A stretch of 35,829 bases of DNA from JBDLRH01 sp039800165. GTDB lineage: Bacteria > Pseudomonadota > Gammaproteobacteria > Burkholderiales > Burkholderiaceae_C. A model generated the notes under the pieces. The model was not told the origin of the DNA, did not search any database, and worked only from the letters and a program-made list of their open reading frames with translations. This document shows positions 8,302-16,154 of the stretch, piece after piece. Numbering within the stretch: position 1 is the first letter of the stretch; every line of letters starts with the position of its first letter. The stretch lies in assembly GCA_039800165.1 (NCBI GenBank), contig JBDLRH010000031.1:1-35829 (forward strand), written 5' to 3'. The position numbers were made by a program, and so were the translations under genes.

Positions 8302-8985
8302 ATGTTCCAGCCTTCCTTGTCTCGATTGCTTGGCGGCTCCCTGCTGTGCGCCAGCCTGATGCCTGCCGCGGCGCTGGCGCAGGCGGAGCCGAAAGGTTTC
8401 TACGCCACGATTTACAGCCAGTCCAGCCGCATCGGCTCCTCGACCTTCACCGAATCAGGCGCCCTGGGCGGCGGCAGCGGCCTGCGCGCCGAGTTCGGCA
8501 GCGGCTTGGGTCTGGGCGGCGACATCGGTTACCGCTACGGCAACGGCTGGGCCGCAGAGATTGAGTGGAACTACCGCAGCCACTCGCTCGACGCGCTGCG
8601 GCAGGGCACCACCACCCTGGCCCGCGATGGCGACTTCGCGTCGAACATCTTTCTGGTCAACGGCTTGCGCCGGTTCAGCGCAAGCGGCGCCTGGACGCCG
8701 TACCTGGGCGCTGGCATCGGCTGGGTTCAGGAGATCGACATCGACCTGGCGCCCGGCGCCGGCGCTGCCGAGCGCGGCTACTCCACCAGCGGCAAGGTGG
8801 CGTTCCAGCTGATTGGCGGGGTCGAGTACGCGATCACGCCGCAGTGGCGCCTGACCGCCGATGCCCGATGGCTGCGTGTGGGCTCGGTGCGGCTGAACAA
8901 CGAGACGGCCAACCCGGGCGGCACCGCCGGGCCACTGAAGTACAACCCGCTGTCAGTGCAGGTCGGTGTCCGCTACAGCTTTTGA
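8302..8985 (+). CDS. Outer-membrane beta-barrel protein
   Basis: A signal peptide of about 26 residues (hydrophobic core GGSLLCASLMPAAALA, cleavage near AQA) precedes a mature protein of about 200 residues. The mature part has alternating amphipathic strands rich in Gly, Tyr and Ser, such as GLGGDIGYRYGNGWAAEIEW and AYTPYLG-like segments, and ends in VQVGVRYSF with the C-terminal Phe that the BAM machinery recognises. This matches small 8-stranded OMP barrels (OmpW/OmpA-like or P44/Msp4-type). A specific transport function cannot be assigned. AAAGGG precedes the ATG, and a weak TTGCCC (8213) / ATAACT (8235) promoter is possible. Its last 33 bases overlap the 3' end of the LytTR gene on the other strand. 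Confidence 0.82.
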   Translation: MFQPSLSRLLGGSLLCASLMPAAALAQAEPKGFYATIYSQSSRIGSSTFTESGALGGGSGLRAEFGSGLGLGGDIGYRYGNGWAAEIEWNYRSHSLDALRQGTTTLARDGDFASNIFLVNGLRRFSASGAWTPYLGAGIGWVQEIDIDLAPGAGAAERGYSTSGKVAFQLIGGVEYAITPQWRLTADARWLRVGSVRLNNETANPGGTAGPLKYNPLSVQVGVRYSF

Positions 8986-9996
8986 GGCGCTGGCCACGCG
9001 GTACTGAGCCCCGTCGCCGAAGCGCTCGAGCACCTCGGCGCGGCGGCGGCGGCTGACCGGCACCTGCCGGCCGTCGCTCATCAGGCACACCGCGCTGGTG
9101 GCGGTCCGCCGCACGCTCACGACGTGCTCACTGGCCACCCACCACGAGCGGTGCACCCGCAGGCCGCGGCCGGCCCCCTCGGCTTCGACATCGGCCAGCG
9201 CGCCCAGGATCAGCGCGCAGCCGCGTGGCGTCCAGACGCGCAGGTACTGCAGCTCCGAGGCGACCGCGATCACGTCGGTGCCGAGCTCGGCCGGCAGGCG
9301 GGCAAGCCACGCTGCGCGCGGCTGGGCCTGGGCAGGTGCTGCCGTCGCGGGCACGGGCGCGGGGAAGGCAGGCCCTGGCGCCGAAGTGACGGGCGCATCC
9401 CGCCTTGTGCCGTCCCGGGCGGCTTCGGCCACAGGCGGCAACGCAAGCACGGCAGGCTGGGTGCGCCCGTGCAGCAGGGGCGGCACCAGCCAGTGCAGGC
9501 GCGGCAAGCAGATCAAGGCCCACGCAGCGGTGACCGGTCCGACGATGTCGAAGTACTCGTTCACCAAGGGATGGCTCAGACCGAGGCCCATGCGGCCGGC
9601 ACTGTCGTCGTCGGGCACGACCGGGTAGCCCAGCCACGTCTCCATCAGGCCTTCGCCGATCAGCCAGTAGGCCGGTGCCAGCACCACCGCACCGAACACG
9701 CCGGACAGCAGCACCAGCAGCCAGCTCGGCGCCCGCCCGGCCCCGAAGCGCCGCGTCAGCAGGTACAGCACCGATTGCAGGACGAACAACCCGCACGCGA
9801 TCTGCAGCACCCAGAACAGCAGCCGCGCAGGCAGCGGCGCGACAAAGCCCACGTCGGGCGCCAGGGCCAACATCAGAGCGAGGAAGACCAGGCCGACGAA
9901 CGTGAGGTAGCGCAGGGTGCCCACAGGGTGGGCGCGGCCAGCTGTGGGCGCGCGCGTCGCAGGCGTCGGGATGTCGGCGGTGGTCACGTCGGGCAA
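8953..9996 (-). CDS. Membrane-anchored LytTR-domain transcriptional regulator
   Basis: The N-terminal half has about four hydrophobic helices (for example FVGLVFLALMLALAPDVGF, FWVLQIACGLFVLQSVLYLL, WLLVLLSGVFGAVVLAPAYW). A Pro/Ala-rich linker follows, and then a C-terminal LytTR DNA-binding domain of about 100 residues (DVIAVASELQYLRVWTPRG, GLRVHRSWWVASEHVVSVRR, SDGRQVPVSRRRR). In known proteins of this layout the membrane part senses or is controlled by a partner while the LytTR domain binds DNA directly. No partner membrane inhibitor is adjacent. The start is uncertain: TTG 9996 is the upstream limit, with GTG 9987 and another GTG about 24 residues in, and none has a good ribosome site. The stop lies inside the convergent OMP gene. 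Confidence 0.82.
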   Translation of the reverse strand: MPDVTTADIPTPATRAPTAGRAHPVGTLRYLTFVGLVFLALMLALAPDVGFVAPLPARLLFWVLQIACGLFVLQSVLYLLTRRFGAGRAPSWLLVLLSGVFGAVVLAPAYWLIGEGLMETWLGYPVVPDDDSAGRMGLGLSHPLVNEYFDIVGPVTAAWALICLPRLHWLVPPLLHGRTQPAVLALPPVAEAARDGTRRDAPVTSAPGPAFPAPVPATAAPAQAQPRAAWLARLPAELGTDVIAVASELQYLRVWTPRGCALILGALADVEAEGAGRGLRVHRSWWVASEHVVSVRRTATSAVCLMSDGRQVPVSRRRRAEVLERFGDGAQYRVASASKAVADTDLH

Positions 9997-10129
9997 AGGC
10001 AGGCGGCAGTGCGCAGTAAGAGCGTCACGTTACCAAGGGAGTTCCCCGGGTTCGGTGAGCGGAAGGATACGAGTCGTGTACCCCCGTGCCGGCCTGCAAA
10101 CCCCTACTTGTTACTTGGGTTCTGCGACG

Positions 10130-10143
10130 CGCTAAGGTTAGCG
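10130..10143. promoter_or_regulatory. Inverted repeat near the start of the dehydrogenase operon
   Basis: CGCTAAGGTTAGCG is a perfect inverted repeat (6-bp arms, 2-bp centre) ending 30 bp before the dehydrogenase ATG. It overlaps TAAGGT (10133-10138), a possible -10 with TTACTT (10111) 16 bp upstream. It could be an operator; the promoter assignment is tentative. Confidence 0.4.
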
Positions 10144-10173
10144 TGCCAACCATTCCAAGACAGGAGACACACC

Positions 10174-11418
10174 ATGGCATTCCGTTTCCAGCGCACGGCG
10201 CTGTTCTCTTTGGCCGCTGCGGCGGCCGTGCTGGCAGGCTGCGCTTCGCAGCCCTCGGCACCGCCCACCATTTCGCCGGTGGTCAGCGCCCCGGTCCAGC
10301 AAGCCTGGCAGCAGGGCCGCACGCCCGAGCAGGCCAGCAGCACGCTGGCCCCGCTGGCCGGCCGCCTGACGGTCACGCCGCCGGACCAGATTCCGCTGAA
10401 CCGCCTGAAGGTACCCGCGGGCTTCAAGCTCGAACTGTGGGCCCATGGCCTGCCCGGCGGCCGTGCGATGGCACGCGCCGACAACGGCAAGATCTACGTC
10501 GGCACCCGCGGCATCGGTCGCGTGTACGAGATCTCTGACAACGGCGGCCAGCGCACGGTGCGCACCGTCATCGACAAGCTGACCCAGCCCGCCGGCGTGG
10601 CGGTGCGCGGCAACACGCTGTATGTGTTTGCCATCGACAAGGTGCTGCGCTTTGACAACATCGCCACCAACCCCAACGTGGCGCCGGTCGACATGACCAA
10701 GGCATTCAACCTGCCGCCCGAGCAGCACCACAACTGGAAGTACGTGGCCTTCGGTCCGGACGGCAAGCTGTACGTGCCCTTCGGCGCACCGTGCAACATC
10801 TGCCTGCCGGGTCAGGAATACGCGCAGATCCGCCGCTACAACGCCGATGGCTCGGGCATGGAAGTGATTGCCCGCGGCGTGCGCAACACGGTGGGCTTTG
10901 ACTGGCACCCGGTCACCAAGGAGCTGTGGTTCACCGACCACGGCCGCGACTGGATGGGCGACGACACGCCCGACGACGAACTCAACCGCATGAGCAAGGT
11001 CGGCCTGAACTTCGGCTTCCCGTACTGCCACGCCAGCGGTGTGGCCGATCGCGACATCGTCAAGGCCAACCCCTGCGCCGGCGTGACGCTGCCGGTGGCC
11101 AACATGGGCCCGCATGCGGCCGTGATGGGCCTGAAGTTCTACACCGGCAACATGTTCCCGGTCGAGTACAAGAACGCGATGTTCATCGCCCGCAAGGGTT
11201 CGTGGAACCGCAGCAAGAAGCTGGGCTTTGATGTGGTGGCCGTCACTGCCGATGCCGATGGCCGCAACCCGAAGATCACGCCCTTCCTGACCGGCTTCCT
11301 GAACGCCGACGACACCTTCAACGGCCGCCCGGCCTACATCCACCAGCAGCCCGATGGTTCGCTGCTGATCTCGGACGAGCAGATGGGCGCCGTCTACCGC
11401 GTGAGCTACTCGCGCTGA
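10174..11418 (+). CDS. Lipoprotein PQQ-dependent sugar/sorbosone dehydrogenase-like protein
   Basis: This is an exported six-bladed beta-propeller protein of the glucose/sorbosone dehydrogenase family. The lipobox LAGC (Cys23) marks it as a lipoprotein. Family segments are PAGFKLELWAHGLPGGRAMAR, VAFGPDGKLYVPFGAPCNIC, the WFTDHGRDWMGDDTPDDELN stretch and NFGFPYCHASG. Such enzymes oxidise sugars or aldehydes in the periplasm with PQQ. Some family members lack confirmed activity, so PQQ use is inferred. The start at 10174 has AGGAG at ideal spacing; the long open frame upstream is the shadow of the LytTR gene. A cytochrome c gene begins 2 bp after the stop, which fits electron transfer from the dehydrogenase to that cytochrome. 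Confidence 0.88.
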   Translation: MAFRFQRTALFSLAAAAAVLAGCASQPSAPPTISPVVSAPVQQAWQQGRTPEQASSTLAPLAGRLTVTPPDQIPLNRLKVPAGFKLELWAHGLPGGRAMARADNGKIYVGTRGIGRVYEISDNGGQRTVRTVIDKLTQPAGVAVRGNTLYVFAIDKVLRFDNIATNPNVAPVDMTKAFNLPPEQHHNWKYVAFGPDGKLYVPFGAPCNICLPGQEYAQIRRYNADGSGMEVIARGVRNTVGFDWHPVTKELWFTDHGRDWMGDDTPDDELNRMSKVGLNFGFPYCHASGVADRDIVKANPCAGVTLPVANMGPHAAVMGLKFYTGNMFPVEYKNAMFIARKGSWNRSKKLGFDVVAVTADADGRNPKITPFLTGFLNADDTFNGRPAYIHQQPDGSLLISDEQMGAVYRVSYSR

Positions 11419-11420
11419 GC

Positions 11421-12077
11421 ATGCCCGCACGTGGCCCACAGGCCACCGCCCGCAAGGCGGTGGCCTTTTTTCTGACGACGCTGGCGCTGGCCTTCGCGGG
11501 CAGCGCGCAGGCACAGGCCCCTGGCACCGCACCCGCCGCACCCGCACCCCCTGTGGCAGCAGCAGCGCCGGCGGCTGCACCGGCGCGCGTGGCGCTGTGC
11601 GCCGCCTGCCATGGCGCCGACGGCAACTCGGCGCTGGCCAACAGCCCGTCGCTGGCGGGCCAGCCCAAGGTGTTCCTCGAGAACACGCTGATCCTGATCC
11701 GCGAAGGGTTGCGGCAGATTCCGGCCATGCAGGGGCTGCTCAACGGCGTGAGCGATGCCGAGATCGTGGCGCTGGCCGACCACTTCAACCGCCAGGCGGC
11801 GCGGCCGCAGGGCACCGCGCGCGACGACGGCGCCTTCAAGCGCGGCGAGGCGATTGCATCGCGGGCGCTGTGCGGCACCTGTCATCTGCCCAACTACGCC
11901 GGCCAGCAGCAGATGCCGCGCCTGGCCGCGCAGCGCGAGGACTACCTGGTGCAGTCGATGCGCGAGTTCCGCGACAACAAGGCGCAGGGCCGCGACACGA
12001 TGATGAACGGCGTGCTGCGGGGCTTCAGCGACCGCGACATCGCCGACATGGCGCACTACTTCGCGCAGCTGCGCTGA
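11421..12077 (+). CDS. Periplasmic di-heme cytochrome c
   Basis: After a signal peptide (two Arg and one Lys, then AVAFFLTTLALAFAGSAQAQA) and an Ala/Pro-rich linker come two class I cytochrome domains, with heme motifs CAACH (residues 60-64) and CGTCH (151-155). Likely Met ligands lie in PAMQG or MNGV in each half. This matches the cytochrome c4/c553 (CccA) type that passes electrons from periplasmic dehydrogenases to the oxidases. It probably accepts electrons from the dehydrogenase encoded just upstream. ATG 11421 lies 2 bp after the preceding TGA and has no clear ribosome site, so it is probably translated by reinitiation. Remarkably, a perfect intrinsic terminator is built from codons 7-17. 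Confidence 0.9.
   Translation: MPARGPQATARKAVAFFLTTLALAFAGSAQAQAPGTAPAAPAPPVAAAAPAAAPARVALCAACHGADGNSALANSPSLAGQPKVFLENTLILIREGLRQIPAMQGLLNGVSDAEIVALADHFNRQAARPQGTARDDGAFKRGEAIASRALCGTCHLPNYAGQQQMPRLAAQREDYLVQSMREFRDNKAQGRDTMMNGVLRGFSDRDIADMAHYFAQLR
11441..11471 (+). terminator. Intrinsic terminator inside the cytochrome c signal-peptide codons
   Basis: The perfect 10-bp stem GGCCACCGCC/GGCGGTGGCC has loop CGCAA and is followed by six T. It starts 22 bp after the dehydrogenase stop but lies inside the cytochrome reading frame. It should end part of the transcripts unless a ribosome covers it. Confidence 0.85.
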
Positions 12078-12078
12078 T

Positions 12079-12879
12079 GTGAAGATCCAGCTTCTGTCCG
12101 ACCTGCACCTGGAGGTGCATCCGGCCCTGGCGATTGCCCCCGCGCCGGGCGCCGACGTGCTGGTGCTGGCCGGCGACATCGGCTCGTACCAGGCGGGCAG
12201 CGCCCTGGCCGATGCCGACTTCGGACTGGCGCGCTTTGCGCCTGCGCACGGCTGGCCGGTGCCGGTGCTGTTTGTGCCCGGCAACCACGAGTACGACGCG
12301 CTGGACTTCGACGAAGCCGATGCGCGGTTGCGCGAGACCTGCAAGCGCCTGGGCATCACCTGGCTGGAGCGCGAGAGCCTGGTGATGGACGGCGTGCGCT
12401 TCATCGGCACCACGCTGTGGAGCGACTTCGACGCGCTGGCACTGGCGGCGCCGGCAGCGCAGCAGCTCAAGGCGCGCGACAAGGCGTTTCGCGCGGCCGA
12501 CTTCTATCTGCGCAAGACCGCCACCACGCGCCACGGCGAGCCGTGGCTGGCAGCGCAGGTGCGCGAGCAGGCGCTGGTGTGCCAGCAGTGGCTGCGCGCG
12601 GCACTGGCCCGGCCCTTTGACGGCCCCACCGTGGTGGTGACGCACTTCGCGCCCAGCCTACAAAGCGCCGATCCGCGCTACGGGCTCGTGCCAGGCACCG
12701 CCGGCTTTTGCAACGCGCTCGATGCGCTGGCCGACGGCGTGCGGCTGTGGCTGCACGGCCACCTGCATTGCCCGAGCGACTACCGTATCGGTGGCTGCCG
12801 GGTGCGCGCCAATCCACTGGGCTACGCGGTCAAGGGCGAGCAGGACGCGTTTGCGCCCGCGCTGGTGCTTGAGGTGTGA
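12079..12879 (+). CDS. Calcineurin-like metallophosphoesterase
   Basis: This is a cytoplasmic two-metal phosphoesterase of 266 residues. The full motif set of the calcineurin-like superfamily is present in order: DLH (Asp8, His10), GDIG (Asp33), GNHEYD (Asn69, His70), a THFAPS His, and HGHLH near the C-terminus. The substrate (nucleotide, phosphodiester or phosphoprotein) cannot be told. The start is GTG 12079, one base after the cytochrome stop, giving MKIQLLSDLHLE, which places the first metal motif correctly. The tight spacing implies co-transcription and translational coupling with the cytochrome gene, though a functional link is not obvious. Confidence 0.87.
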   Translation: MKIQLLSDLHLEVHPALAIAPAPGADVLVLAGDIGSYQAGSALADADFGLARFAPAHGWPVPVLFVPGNHEYDALDFDEADARLRETCKRLGITWLERESLVMDGVRFIGTTLWSDFDALALAAPAAQQLKARDKAFRAADFYLRKTATTRHGEPWLAAQVREQALVCQQWLRAALARPFDGPTVVVTHFAPSLQSADPRYGLVPGTAGFCNALDALADGVRLWLHGHLHCPSDYRIGGCRVRANPLGYAVKGEQDAFAPALVLEV

Positions 12880-12919
12880 GTGCGGGTGGCGACGCGCGCA
12901 GGGCGCGATCGCCGCGCGA

Positions 12920-13540
12920 TCAGCGGGTGTTGAGCCCGTCGAAGCAGGTGCTCATCACCAGCTCGACGATCTGCTCGTCGCTGTGCTGGCCACCGGCTTT
13001 CAGGAACTCCAGCACCGGGTCGCAGGCACGCGCAAACAGGGTGTAGAGCACCGCGATCGGCGGCAGCTGCGGATTGAGGTGGCCCGCGGCCTGTGCCGCT
13101 TCGATCCATTCACCGAGGCGGTCGCTCACATCCATCAGGCCGTCCATGTACTCGCGGTTGCCCATGAGCGCGGCGCGCAGCGACGAGTTCTGGCTGGGCA
13201 GCGACGGCATCTCGCCGGCAAGTTGCACCTGCATCGTCCAGCGCGCCACATCGCGCAGCTTGTCCAGCGGCGCACGTTCCGGCGGCAGGGTGTACAGGAA
13301 GTCCTGCGCGCGGCGCATCACGCGCACCATCGCGGCGGCGGCCAGGTCTTCCTTGCTGGGGAAATGCTTGTAGAGGCTGGCCTTGGCGATGCCGACCGAG
13401 GCCGCCACCTCGTCCACCGTCATCGCATCGAAGCCCTTTTCAGCGAGCAGTCGGTTCACCGACTGCACGATGGCGTCTTCGCGCGCCTGGAGCATCTGCT
13501 CCTTGAACGACACTTTCACGGGGGTGACTCGGGTATCCAT
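12920..13540 (-). CDS. TetR/AcrR-family transcriptional regulator
   Basis: This one-component regulator has 206 residues. The N-terminal helix-turn-helix is typical (AIVQSVNRLLAEKGFDAMTVDEVAASVGIAKASLYKHFPSKEDL). The rest is the variable ligand-binding, dimerising domain. A purine-rich GGAG precedes the ATG. The gene is transcribed in the same direction as the catabolic genes ending at 13749, separated by 208 bp that hold its promoter and a 16-bp palindrome. It may regulate itself and possibly neighbours. The ligand is unknown. Confidence 0.92.
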   Translation of the reverse strand: MDTRVTPVKVSFKEQMLQAREDAIVQSVNRLLAEKGFDAMTVDEVAASVGIAKASLYKHFPSKEDLAAAAMVRVMRRAQDFLYTLPPERAPLDKLRDVARWTMQVQLAGEMPSLPSQNSSLRAALMGNREYMDGLMDVSDRLGEWIEAAQAAGHLNPQLPPIAVLYTLFARACDPVLEFLKAGGQHSDEQIVELVMSTCFDGLNTR

Positions 13541-13572
13541 GGCCGCAAACTCCAGCTCAAGGCTTAAAGCAA

Positions 13573-13604
13573 GACGGTCAGTTTAATTTATGACTGGCGA
13601 GTCG
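13573..13604. promoter_or_regulatory. AT-rich imperfect inverted repeat in the tetR promoter region
   Basis: GTCA (13577) and TGAC (13591) are arranged as an inverted repeat around an AT-rich centre that supplies a TAAATT box for leftward transcription into the TetR gene. This is a plausible autoregulatory operator, but the symmetry is imperfect. Confidence 0.3.
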
Positions 13605-13736
13605 CGCCACTAGGGCAAGCCATGACCCCGCATCGCCCTCAAGCGTCGGCGACCCAGCCGCCACGGGCTTTGCGGTGCGCCAGGGCGTGTCGCCAGCAGG
13701 TGGTGTCGCCCCTGCCGGCATCGCGCAATCCCTATT

Positions 13737-13752
13737 GTGAGCGATCGCTCAC
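13737..13752. promoter_or_regulatory. Perfect 16-bp palindrome overlapping the coxL-like stop codon
   Basis: GTGAGCGATCGCTCAC is fully self-complementary. It covers the stop codon of the molybdenum hydroxylase gene and lies about 200 bp upstream of the tetR ATG. Its symmetry and half-site style resemble TetR-family operators. There is no T tract, so it is not a typical terminator. Confidence 0.5.
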
Positions 13753-16088
13753 TGTCCGTTTATCAGGCTCCAGAGCTTGGCCGAGGTCAGCGGCATTTGA
13801 AGGCCGGCGCACAGGTCGGTGCGGCCGCCACGGGCCAGCGCATCGGCCACCGCGTTCACGATGCTGGGCGTGGCGCCGATGGTGCCAAGCTCGCCCACGC
13901 CCTTGACGCCCAGCACGTTGTTCTTGCACGGCGTGTCCTGGTCCATCTCGGTCACGAAGTCGCAGGCCATGTTGTCGGCGCGCGGCGCAAAGTAGTCCAT
14001 CAGGCTGCCGGTGAGCAGCTGGCCGCTGTCGCGGTCGTACACCACCTGCTCGCCCAGCGCCTGGCCGATGCCCTGCACCGCGCCGCCGTCGAGCTGCCCG
14101 CGCACGATCATCGGGTTGATGACGCGGCCCACGTCATTCACGCTGCTGTAGCGCACCACTTCCACCACGCCGGTGGCCGGGTCAATCTCGACCTCGCTGA
14201 TGTGGCAGCCGTTGGGCCAGGTCGGGCCGGTGGCGGTGGTGGTGTTCTCCAGGTCGATGCGCTGGCCGTCCTGCTTGGCTGCCACCTCGAAGATGCTGAT
14301 GCCCACGTCGGTGCCCTTGACCGTGTAGCGGCCGGCTTCGTAGGTGATGTCCTCCACCGCCGCTTCCAGCTCTTTGGCGGCCAGCGTGCGGGCGTGGTCC
14401 ACCATGCGCTCGGAGCCGACGCGGATCGACGAGCCGCCGGTGAAGATGGAGCGCGAACCCGCGCTGCCAAAGCCGTCGCCGCGGTCGGTGTCGCCCAGCA
14501 CCACGCGCACCTGCGACAGCGGCACACCGAAGGCGTCCACCACCAGCTGCGCCAGCGTGGTGGCAATGCCCTGGCCCATCTGGTTGACGGCCGAGAACAC
14601 CTCGATCACCCCATTGGCCAGCACCGACACGGTGACGCGCTCTTCCAGCACGTTGCCGCCGGTCCACTCCAGAAAGGTCGAGATGCCCAGGCCGCGCCAC
14701 TTGCCCTCGGCCTTGCTGTGCGCGGCGCGTGCATCGAAGCCGGCCCAGTCGGCCTGCTTGAGCGCCGCGTCCATCACCTTCTCGAACTGGCCGGTGTCAT
14801 AGGTCTGGCCCATCGGGTTCTTGTAGGGCATCTGCTCGGGGCGGATGAAGTTGCGCCGGCGCAGTTCGATGCGATCGATGCCTGTTGCGCGCGCGGCCTC
14901 ATCCATCAGCCGCTCCATGTTGTGGATGGCCTCGGGGCGGCCCGCGCCGCGGTAGGCGCTGGTGGGCATGGTGTTGGTCAGCACCGCCTTCTGGTGGAAG
15001 TCGATCACCGGCACGTGATACACGCTGGTCTGCACCCACGGGCCGATCATCAGGTAGATGGCAGTGCCGGTGGCAATGGCGTAGGCGCCCACGTTGCCCA
15101 GCGAGCGCACCCGCAGGCCGAGGATCTTGCCCTGCGCATCGAGCGCGAGCTCGAGGTGGCTGGTGAGGTCGCGGCCGTGCTGGGTGCTCAGGAACTCCTC
15201 GCTGCGCTCGGCGATCCACTTCACCGGCTTCTGCAGCGTCCACGAGGCCCAGGCCACTGCCGCGTCTTCGGGGTAGATGCCGGTCTTCATGCCGAAGCCG
15301 CCGCCCACGTCGCCCACCGTCACCCGCACCTTGTCCTTGGGGATGCCCAGGATGTCGTTGCACAGCGAGTTGCGGATGCCGCTGGGCATCTGCGTGCTAA
15401 TGCGCATCGTCAGGCGCCCGTCGTCGGCGATGTACGCCAGCACCGAGCGCGGCTCGATGCTGAGTGCCGCCAGGCGCTGGTTGTGGATGTCGAGCGTGAC
15501 CACATGCGCGGCCTTGGCAAAGGCCTCGTCGCACGCAGCGGCGTTGCCGTGGCGCATCTCGGCGGCGATGTTGTCGGGCGCGGCGTCCACCAGTGCGGGT
15601 GCGCCGGGCGCGGTGGCCGAGCACACATCCACCACATGCGGCAGCTCTTCGTATCCGACGAACACCGCCTCGGCCGCATCCTTGGCCTGCTGCAGCGTCT
15701 GAGCGATCACCATCACCACCGCCTCACCGACAAAGCGCACCCGCTCGTGCGCCAGGGGCCGGCGTGGCGGCGTGGCCAGTGGCGAACCGTCGGCGCGCTT
15801 GAAGGCCGGATGCGAGGGGATGTGCTTGACGCCGGCAGCCACCAGCTCGGCGCCGGTGTAGATGGCCACCACGCCGGGCATGGCCTTCGCGCCTTCGGTG
15901 TCGATGGAGACGATGCGCGCATGCGGGTACGGCGAGCGCACGAAGTACAGGCGCAGCGCGCCTTGCAGCTGCACGTCATCGGTGTACTGACCCAGGCCCT
16001 TGAGCAGGCCGTCGTCTTCGATGCGCTGCACCGACTGGCCGCTGCCAAAGCGCGTGGCCAGGTGCTGAACGTCGGACAGGTCGGTCAT
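13749..16088 (-). CDS. CoxL/xanthine dehydrogenase-family molybdopterin-binding subunit (form II type)
   Basis: This is the large molybdenum-cofactor subunit of an aldehyde oxidase/xanthine dehydrogenase-type hydroxylase, 779 residues, full length. Motifs: GGGFGMK (262-268), AYRGAGR (378-384), and GVGELG (730-735) with the catalytic Glu733. AYRGAGR is the form II signature; true CO dehydrogenase carries AYRCSFR with a Cu-binding Cys, so CO oxidation is unlikely. Such enzymes typically hydroxylate N-heterocycles or aldehydes with water-derived oxygen. GAGGAG precedes the ATG. The usual partner genes for the [2Fe-2S] and FAD subunits are not adjacent, so partners must be elsewhere or different. 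It is the last gene of the leftward catabolic cluster, 66 bp after the flavin reductase-like gene. Confidence 0.93.
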   Translation of the reverse strand: MTDLSDVQHLATRFGSGQSVQRIEDDGLLKGLGQYTDDVQLQGALRLYFVRSPYPHARIVSIDTEGAKAMPGVVAIYTGAELVAAGVKHIPSHPAFKRADGSPLATPPRRPLAHERVRFVGEAVVMVIAQTLQQAKDAAEAVFVGYEELPHVVDVCSATAPGAPALVDAAPDNIAAEMRHGNAAACDEAFAKAAHVVTLDIHNQRLAALSIEPRSVLAYIADDGRLTMRISTQMPSGIRNSLCNDILGIPKDKVRVTVGDVGGGFGMKTGIYPEDAAVAWASWTLQKPVKWIAERSEEFLSTQHGRDLTSHLELALDAQGKILGLRVRSLGNVGAYAIATGTAIYLMIGPWVQTSVYHVPVIDFHQKAVLTNTMPTSAYRGAGRPEAIHNMERLMDEAARATGIDRIELRRRNFIRPEQMPYKNPMGQTYDTGQFEKVMDAALKQADWAGFDARAAHSKAEGKWRGLGISTFLEWTGGNVLEERVTVSVLANGVIEVFSAVNQMGQGIATTLAQLVVDAFGVPLSQVRVVLGDTDRGDGFGSAGSRSIFTGGSSIRVGSERMVDHARTLAAKELEAAVEDITYEAGRYTVKGTDVGISIFEVAAKQDGQRIDLENTTTATGPTWPNGCHISEVEIDPATGVVEVVRYSSVNDVGRVINPMIVRGQLDGGAVQGIGQALGEQVVYDRDSGQLLTGSLMDYFAPRADNMACDFVTEMDQDTPCKNNVLGVKGVGELGTIGATPSIVNAVADALARGGRTDLCAGLQMPLTSAKLWSLINGQ

Positions 16089-16154
16089 GGCAATCTCCTC
16101 GAAGCAAACATCAATCAGGGGCTGTGCAATCAGGGCGGCGCCTTGGCGCGCGCC

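Noticed and set aside
13578..13721. A 47-residue ORF on the minus strand between tetR and the molybdenum hydroxylase gene
   Set aside because: No clear ribosome site, no recognisable composition or motif, and it runs through the likely tetR promoter.
13741..13748. GCGATCGC octamer as a cyanobacterial HIP1 repeat
   Set aside because: It was noticed only as the core of the 16-bp palindrome, and gene content is clearly betaproteobacterial.
13749..16088. Aerobic carbon monoxide dehydrogenase
   Set aside because: The active-site loop is AYRGAGR (form II), not AYRCSFR, and the coxS and coxM genes are absent.
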